This document shows positions 59,763 to 64,000 of a DNA stretch of 64,000 nucleotides, piece by piece. The stretch is from positions 48,388-112,387 of the forward strand of contig FR902161.1 of NCBI GenBank assembly GCA_000437895.1, read 5' to 3'. Every line of letters begins with the position of its first letter. Within the stretch, counting starts at the first letter, position 1. The notes beneath the pieces were generated by a model, which searched no databases, was not told where the DNA came from, and worked only from the letters and a program-made list of their open reading frames with translations. Source of the stretch: Clostridium sp. CAG:914 (GTDB lineage: Bacteria; Bacillota_I; Bacilli_A; RF39; UBA660). The translations under genes were made by a program, and so were the position numbers.

Positions 59763-59791
59763 ATTATATTATATATCAATTTTCTTGTCAA
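59763..59791 (-). promoter_or_regulatory. Promoter of the Flp pilin-nfeD-SPFH operon
   Basis: TTGACA (59786-59791) and TATAAT (59763-59768), both consensus, 17-nt spacer. The -35 box directly abuts the left copy of the 31-bp direct repeat. Confidence 0.85.
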
Positions 59792-59822
59792 TCAACAATT
59801 TATCTACATTTTATTTGACATT
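59792..59822. repeat. 31-bp direct repeat, left copy
   Basis: Perfect 31-bp match to 61093-61123 in the same orientation (begins TCAACAATTTATCTACA, ends TTTGACATT). The bases just outside differ. Together the copies bracket the 1.3-kb accessory insert. Confidence 0.95.
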
Positions 59823-59829
59823 TTATTTG

Positions 59830-59922
59830 TTATAGAATTTTTTTTAAATTTCTCACTTGCAAAAGTGCATTAAAGTCTTTACCATTATCTTCAAAGAAAC
59901 AATTAATTTTAAATTTGTCCAT
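59830..59922 (-). pseudogene. Short remnant frame with E-N-G-K-D-F motif
   Basis: 30 codons from ATG 59922 (MDKFKINCFFEDNGKDFNAL), with AGAAGG upstream. The F-x-E-N/D-N-G-K-[DT]-F motif resembles very small proteins often found beside recombinase genes on mobile elements of Bacillota, which are normally longer at the C-terminus. Here the frame stops 8 nt from the left direct repeat, so it may be cut by the event that created the insert boundary. Low certainty. Confidence 0.35.
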
Positions 59923-60028
59923 GCAAACCTTCTAATTAAACTTGTTTACTATAATTAGAATTAATACATAAAAAAAATTGACAATTTTATTATATTTGTT
60001 TTCAAGAAGCAAATTTTTAAATAAAAAG

Positions 60029-60071
60029 TAAGGAACATGCGAGAGTTTTTCTATCTCACATATTTCCTCAT
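60029..60071. other. Long imperfect hairpin in the insert
   Basis: AAGGAACATGCGAGAG pairs with TCTCACATATTTCCTC (several mismatches). On the minus strand it is followed by a T-rich stretch, so it might end the Nudix transcript. Nothing else is recognisable in 59923-60250. Confidence 0.4.
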
Positions 60072-60250
60072 TTATAGATAAATTTCAAGAATACAAATTT
60101 TATATTTTCAATTTTTTTTATATTTTTCTCTTTAATCATATTAACTCTAACAGATTTTTCTTGTATTAAGTCAAGTAGTATACTTTAATTTTTGGATAAT
60201 AAAACTGCTAATGATAATCTATCTAAATTCTACCACACATATTTTTATTA

Positions 60251-60688
60251 TTATAATTTATCATAAAATTTGTTTTCCAAAATATTATTAATAATTAATT
60301 TTACCTTAGCTGTTGTTTCACTAGGTAAGGATTCCATTGCTGCCCATCTTAATTCTGAACATTTGTTTTTTTCTCCTATTTCTGGTTTTAAATTAGTTCC
60401 ATCTGCTTCAAATATAAAATTTAATCTTTCACCAGTATAATGATGCATTAAATGAATTATTTTAATATCTTCACGAGTTAAATTAATTAATAATTCCTCT
60501 TTAACTTCCCTAATCATTGCATCAAATATATCTTCATTTGCTTCTAGGTGACCACCTGGTAATTCATACTCGCCATCGTTACTACCAGTATTTTTCCTTT
60601 TCATTAGTAAGGTACACTCTTTACCATCAATTATTTTTTTTATTAATATATCCGCACATATAACACTTTTAAATCTTTCCTTTATCAC
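60251..60688 (-). CDS. Nudix hydrolase
   Basis: 145 residues. Complete Nudix box GGHLEANEDIFDAMIREVKEEL near residues 44-65 (G-x5-E-x7-R-E-x2-E-E-x with one variant spacing), flanked by LLMKRKNTGSNDGEYELPGG and a C-terminal helix. Such enzymes cleave nucleoside diphosphates linked to another group; MutT-like sanitising or NTP cleavage is possible, substrate unknown. Start is GTG 60688 with AGGAGG, 1 nt beyond the stop of the broken nucleoside kinase, so the pair was once an operon. It lies inside the repeat-bounded insert. Confidence 0.85.
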   Translation of the reverse strand: MIKERFKSVICADILIKKIIDGKECTLLMKRKNTGSNDGEYELPGGHLEANEDIFDAMIREVKEELLINLTREDIKIIHLMHHYTGERLNFIFEADGTNLKPEIGEKNKCSELRWAAMESLPSETTAKVKLIINNILENKFYDKL

Positions 60689-60689
60689 T

Positions 60690-61090
60690 TTATCCTCCTA
60701 TTATTCTTTTTACCTTTTTTAAAACCATTTCCACATTGTTTTCAGAAGTATCTATAACATATGTTGGAATCTGTTTTGAAACAACACTTAATACTTTCTC
60801 ATAAGACTCCATAATTTGTTCATAGTAATTTAAAATTATATTATAGTCTTCCAAATCTTTTTTTCTTCTAATAAGCAAATCATTTTTTAGGGCTTTTAAA
60901 TAAATAACTTTACAATCATTTAAGGAATACTGTTTGATTATATTATTAGCTTGTTTGTCATTAATTCTCGACTTACTTTTTAAAATAGGTCCATAAACCA
61001 TTTCTGTGATAAAGTGGCGACAAAAAAATTATATAGTGTTATCACCACTACCAATGACAATAATTTGGAAAGAAGAAATTGTATTTACAA
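60690..61090 (-). pseudogene. Internally deleted deoxynucleoside/thymidylate kinase
   Basis: The open part (from ATG 61001, 103 residues) begins MVYGPILKSKSRIND, which is the middle of a kinase. The frame continues upstream as FCRHFITE, giving R-H-F-I-T-E-M-V-Y-G-P, the [DE]-R-x5-S-E-x-V-Y-x-P lid-proximal motif of dNK/TMP kinases. In the same frame, beyond an in-frame TAA at 61029-61031, it reads IIVIGSGDNT, like the start of a P-loop. The G-K-[ST] of the P-loop and some 60-80 residues between are missing. So an internal deletion and a stop have removed the ATP-binding core. The right end meets the 31-bp repeat. Confidence 0.6.
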
Positions 61091-61092
61091 TT

Positions 61093-61123
61093 TCAACAAT
61101 TTATCTACATTTTATTTGACATT
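61093..61123. repeat. 31-bp direct repeat, right copy
   Basis: Perfect copy of 59792-59822, 25 nt below the ftsQ stop. Confidence 0.95.
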
Positions 61124-61147
61124 AGACTGTGTATAGTGTCCTTAAAC

Positions 61148-61831
61148 TTATTTTTTTATTTCAACATAATCTCCAGAATCTAAGTATATGATTCCTTTTT
61201 GATCTTTCATGCTTGCAACGATAGAATTGTATTTATTTATTTTTTCTATCTTTGATAATGATACATATACATAATTTCCATCTATCATATATAATAGGAA
61301 TCTTTCTTCATCAATATCGTTAGGTTTATATTCTATTTGTGATATTCTATATAGAATGGAATTATCTATCTTATTAAAATTTTTAACAAAACTATCATAT
61401 ATAGAATCTATGTCATTAATAACATATGGTAAATAGTCTAAATTATAAATATTGTCTGCTAAAGAATTACTATTTAGAACTACTTTATCTTTATATATGG
61501 CTATTGGTTTATATTCTTCTATTTCTATATATAGTTTATTTATTAATTTTTTCTTTACAGTAAAATTTTTTATATAGGGATTGTTAATTTTATTTTTCTT
61601 TATGGAAAAGATTGTTTTTATAAAAGAAGGATAATCAATTATATTTAAAGATTCCAATATTTCTTTATCACTCACTATATCATTATTTATTATATAGATG
61701 TTTTTTATTGGCATTGTTATTATATCGTAACTGGTAAATCCTAATAAAAGTAGTATTAATAATGTTATAATGACATTTTTTACTTTGATTCGTTTCTTTT
61801 TGACTTTTATTTTGACTTTTTTCTTTTCCAC
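61148..61831 (-). CDS. ftsQ: Cell-division protein FtsQ/DivIB
   Basis: 227 residues. Very basic cytoplasmic start (residues 2-18, only Lys, Arg, Val, Ile), one membrane helix (about 18-35), POTRA domain (about 42-112: IKNIYIINNDIVSDKEILES), then the beta domain ending with GIIYLDSGDYVEI. Part of the FtsQ-FtsL-FtsB division complex. GTG 61831 is the start, spaced from GGTGAT. Third gene of murG-murB-ftsQ with 9-nt spacing to murB. Shorter than the 260-residue Bacillus DivIB; the C-terminal tail is reduced. Confidence 0.85.
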   Translation of the reverse strand: MEKKKVKIKVKKKRIKVKNVIITLLILLLLGFTSYDIITMPIKNIYIINNDIVSDKEILESLNIIDYPSFIKTIFSIKKNKINNPYIKNFTVKKKLINKLYIEIEEYKPIAIYKDKVVLNSNSLADNIYNLDYLPYVINDIDSIYDSFVKNFNKIDNSILYRISQIEYKPNDIDEERFLLYMIDGNYVYVSLSKIEKINKYNSIVASMKDQKGIIYLDSGDYVEIKK

Positions 61832-61840
61832 ACTATCACC

Positions 61841-62731
61841 CTATTCTACGATTATTTGTTCTAGTATTAATTCAATTTTATATTTGTTTTTTACTTCTTC
61901 TTTTATTTTATTTATGAGACTTACTATATCTTTGCCAGTTGCATTACCTTTATTTACTATAAAATTAGCATGTTTAGTTGATACTGTTGCATCTCCAATA
62001 CAGTAACCTTTTAAATTACATTTTTCTATTAATTCTCCTGCATACATTGATGGTGGATTTCTAAAAACACTTCCTGCACTAGGATATTCTAATGGTTGAG
62101 TATCCTTTCTTCTTTTCTTTCTTTCTTCCATTTGTAATAGCATTTCTTCTCTATTTCCTTCTTTTAAGAGAAAATTTGCCGATAACACAACATAATCTGG
62201 GTTTCTTTTTAAAAATGAATCTCTATAACTAAATTCTAAGTTTTTTTTGTTAAGTGTTATAATTTTATTTTGTGGAGTTAGCACAGAAATGGATTCTAAA
62301 GAGTTAGAAATATCTAAGTTATAGGCACCAGCATTCATTGAAATGGAAGCTCCAACTGTTCCTGGAATTCCACAAGCAAACTCAAGTCCTGATAATCCAG
62401 CATTAATGGTAGATATTGCTAATTTAATAAGTGAACAACCTGCTTCTGCATATACCTTATTGCCTTTAATAGTCATATTGTTAAAATTATCTAATTTAAT
62501 TATTATTCCATCATAGTATGTAGTATTAAATATTACATTAGAACCATTACCCAAAATCATGTATTTTATGTTATTAGTTCTTGCAAAATTAATTAGTTCA
62601 ATTAGTTCTTTTGTATTTTTAGGAAATACCATATATTTTGCTAAAATATCTATTCTATATGTATTATACTTTTTCAGTGATATATTTTCTTCATAATTAT
62701 AGTTTCCTTTATTAAAAAAATCTTTTATCAT
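61841..62731 (-). CDS. murB: UDP-N-acetylenolpyruvoylglucosamine reductase MurB
   Basis: Second step of UDP-MurNAc synthesis, FAD-dependent. 296 residues. FAD-binding KYNTYRIDILAKYM near residue 22 and YMILGNGSNVIF near residue 55, GLEFACGIPGTVGASISMNAGAY near residue 115, the catalytic Ser in EYPSAGSVFRNP near residue 215, and catalytic Glu in the C-terminal EQIIVE region. Type IIb, lacking the extra loop of E. coli MurB. Start overlaps the murG end by 20 nt. Confidence 0.97.
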   Translation of the reverse strand: MIKDFFNKGNYNYEENISLKKYNTYRIDILAKYMVFPKNTKELIELINFARTNNIKYMILGNGSNVIFNTTYYDGIIIKLDNFNNMTIKGNKVYAEAGCSLIKLAISTINAGLSGLEFACGIPGTVGASISMNAGAYNLDISNSLESISVLTPQNKIITLNKKNLEFSYRDSFLKRNPDYVVLSANFLLKEGNREEMLLQMEERKKRRKDTQPLEYPSAGSVFRNPPSMYAGELIEKCNLKGYCIGDATVSTKHANFIVNKGNATGKDIVSLINKIKEEVKNKYKIELILEQIIVE

Positions 62732-63806
62732 TTATTATCAAATCCTTTAGTATATTATATATTCTAGTACTACTGTCAAAAATAGCTAATTCATGTAGAT
62801 TCTTTTTTATATTTTCATATTTTTCTTTATCATTTAAAGTATCATCTATCATTTTAATTAAGTTCTCTTTATTTAAATCTTTTTCTTCTAAGATAAGACC
62901 AGCATTTTTATTTACTAAGTCTATAGCATTTTTATATTGATGATTATTAGTTACATATGGACTTGGAATGAATATTGATGGAACCCCTATGGCTAGAATT
63001 TCGCTAATTGTACTTGCTCCTGCTCTTGTTATCATCAAATCTGTTACTTTCATCAATGATGGCATTTCATAAATAAATGGAAGAATTTTGACATTTGATG
63101 GTACTTTAATATTTTTTACTTTCTCATAATATGAATTACCTGTAACAAACATAACTTCATACTCTTTATTTTTAAATGCATTTAAGAATGATACTATTTT
63201 ATCATTTACTGTTCTACTACCCAAGCTTCCCATAACAATTAAGATTAATTTTTTGTTTTTATCTAATCCATAATCTTGTTTATTTGCTTTTTTCATGGAA
63301 ACAGCTTTTTCACTACATGGGTTACCTGTTAATTCGGCTTTTCCTTTTGGAAAACAATTTATTGTTGTAGAGAAGGATACTCCAACTTTATCTGCATATC
63401 TTGATAAATATTTGTTGGATAGTCCAACAACAGAGTTTTGCTCATGAATAAAAGTTTTCTTTCCAAGTTTTTTACCTGCCCATATTACTGGAGCTGTAAC
63501 ATATCCTCCTGTACCAATAACTATATCTGGGTCAAATTCTTTTATTAACTGTTTACATTTCTTCTTTGCTTTCATAAATTTATTTAACACATTAAAATTT
63601 TCAAAGGTTATTTTTCTTTTGAATCCTATAATATCTATTCCTTCATATCTTATTCCTAATTCTGGAATTAAATCTTTTTCCATCCTATCTTTAGTTCCAA
63701 TATATAAAAATTCACTATTAGGTTCTTCTTCTTTTATTTTATTAATTATAGATATTGCTGGGTAGATATGTCCCCCTGTGCCTCCAGCACTTATAACTAC
63801 TCTCAT
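62712..63806 (-). CDS. murG: UDP-GlcNAc:lipid I transferase MurG
   Basis: Makes lipid II on the inner face of the membrane. 364 residues, GT-B fold. Start VVISAGGTGGHIYPAISI (residues 3-20), the second G-loop TGGYVTAPVIWAGK near residue 100, and the sugar-binding MITRAGASTISEILAIGVPSIFIP near residue 258. AGGTGATAT precedes ATG 63806. First gene of the murG-murB-ftsQ block, the tail of a dcw-type cluster that may continue to the right. Confidence 0.97.
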   Translation of the reverse strand: MRVVISAGGTGGHIYPAISIINKIKEEEPNSEFLYIGTKDRMEKDLIPELGIRYEGIDIIGFKRKITFENFNVLNKFMKAKKKCKQLIKEFDPDIVIGTGGYVTAPVIWAGKKLGKKTFIHEQNSVVGLSNKYLSRYADKVGVSFSTTINCFPKGKAELTGNPCSEKAVSMKKANKQDYGLDKNKKLILIVMGSLGSRTVNDKIVSFLNAFKNKEYEVMFVTGNSYYEKVKNIKVPSNVKILPFIYEMPSLMKVTDLMITRAGASTISEILAIGVPSIFIPSPYVTNNHQYKNAIDLVNKNAGLILEEKDLNKENLIKMIDDTLNDKEKYENIKKNLHELAIFDSSTRIYNILKDLIINDKRFF

Positions 63807-63918
63807 ATATCACCTTATATAATACTATTAAAATAAGCATTATATACCTTTCTTTTGATTTTATTTCTGAAACAATATAATTTATTAAACGTATTATTTC
63901 TTCTTAAAACATTATAGC

Positions 63919-63949
63919 AAAAATAGAAGTATTTATAAATACTTCTATT
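63919..63949 (-). terminator. Terminator of a gene lying beyond the right edge
   Basis: Stem AATAGAAGTATT/AATACTTCTATT followed on the minus strand by TTT; nothing in 63807-64000 encodes protein, so it should serve a transcript entering from the right. Confidence 0.65.
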
Positions 63950-64000
63950 AAATTATACACTATTTTTTATAAAAATTTACATAAAAAAAATATATTGGCA

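Larger units (their letters stand above)
59823..61092. mobile_element. Decayed accessory insert between 31-bp direct repeats
   Basis: About 1.27 kb bounded by the perfect repeats. It holds a short remnant frame, about 330 nt with no gene except a hairpin, a Nudix gene and a broken deoxynucleoside-kinase gene. No transposase or integrase is present. The flanks (ftsQ end on the right, pilin promoter on the left) read as a continuous intergenic region if the insert and one repeat are removed. Type of element unknown; it could be a remnant of an integrated element or a product of recombination between homologous short sequences. Confidence 0.5.

Noticed and set aside
59792..59822. A dif/XerCD recombination site as the 31-bp repeat
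   Set aside because: The arms do not match the two 11-bp Xer half-sites as I know them.
59792..61123. Insertion sequence with terminal inverted repeats
   Set aside because: The boundaries are direct repeats; no transposase and no inverted ends were found.

Overview
The window is very AT-rich DNA from a Gram-positive-type bacterium of the Bacillota, most likely a small-genome, uncultured gut lineage of the class Bacilli (RF39-like or a relative). The evidence is the Bacillus-style gene blocks (dnaG-rpoD-trmK, hrcA-grpE-dnaK-dnaJ-rsmE, dusB-lysS, murG-murB-ftsQ), GGAGG/GGTGA ribosome sites, TTGACA/TATAAT promoters and many short hairpin terminators. UGA is a stop (sspI ends in TGA at a family-typical length) and tryptophan is TGG, so this is not a code-4 mollicute. 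The cell is predicted to keep peptidoglycan synthesis (ftsW, murB, murG, murI, ftsQ), to use lower glycolysis and acetate formation (gapA, pgk, tpiA, ackA), and to retain sporulation genes (spo0A, sspI, a yqfQ-like gene).

Layout. 1-11 kb, minus strand: partial lon, ftsW, tgt, a YfcC-like carrier, dusB-RDD-lysS, a repeat-rich surface protein and a NagZ-like lipoprotein. 11-12 kb: ASCH gene, an unexplained intergenic block, tRNA-Cys and sspI. 12-28 kb, minus strand: surface proteins, glyQS, a basic membrane-anchored coiled-coil protein, the dnaG-rpoD-trmK operon, queA, a LysM protein with a degenerate amidase domain, two TasA/camelysin-like proteins, and a type IV pilus/competence-like operon (PilC-PilD-small protein) that runs into gapA. 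28-38 kb: nrnA, ackA, CBS-type pyrophosphatase, flippase-like protein, rpsD, spo0A with a perfect 0A box, pgk-tpiA. 37.9-38.7 kb: two tandem paralogous structured RNAs, the most interesting feature of the window. 38.7-48 kb: fmt, a frameshifted 7TM remnant, serS, rsmE and the heat-shock operon behind two CIRCE-like operators. 48-59.7 kb: BadF-like ATPase, Xre regulator, pilin, deacetylase-like protein, mutS-murI, Ca2+ P-type ATPase, SPFH/NfeD pair, Flp-like pilin. 59.8-61.1 kb: a decayed accessory insert (Nudix gene, broken nucleoside kinase) between perfect 31-bp direct repeats. 61.1-63.8 kb: murG-murB-ftsQ.

The twin RNAs (minus strand, about 38677-38239 and 38214-37870) each have their own promoter and a terminator. 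They share an H-type pseudoknot at the 5' end and a 7-nt complementarity between an internal hairpin loop and a 3' hairpin loop. The stem of that 3' hairpin differs between copies but still pairs, while its loop is unchanged. The descending arm of the first RNA's terminator also forms the -35 box of the second RNA's promoter. I could not assign them to a known RNA family from memory; an Rfam covariance search would decide this.
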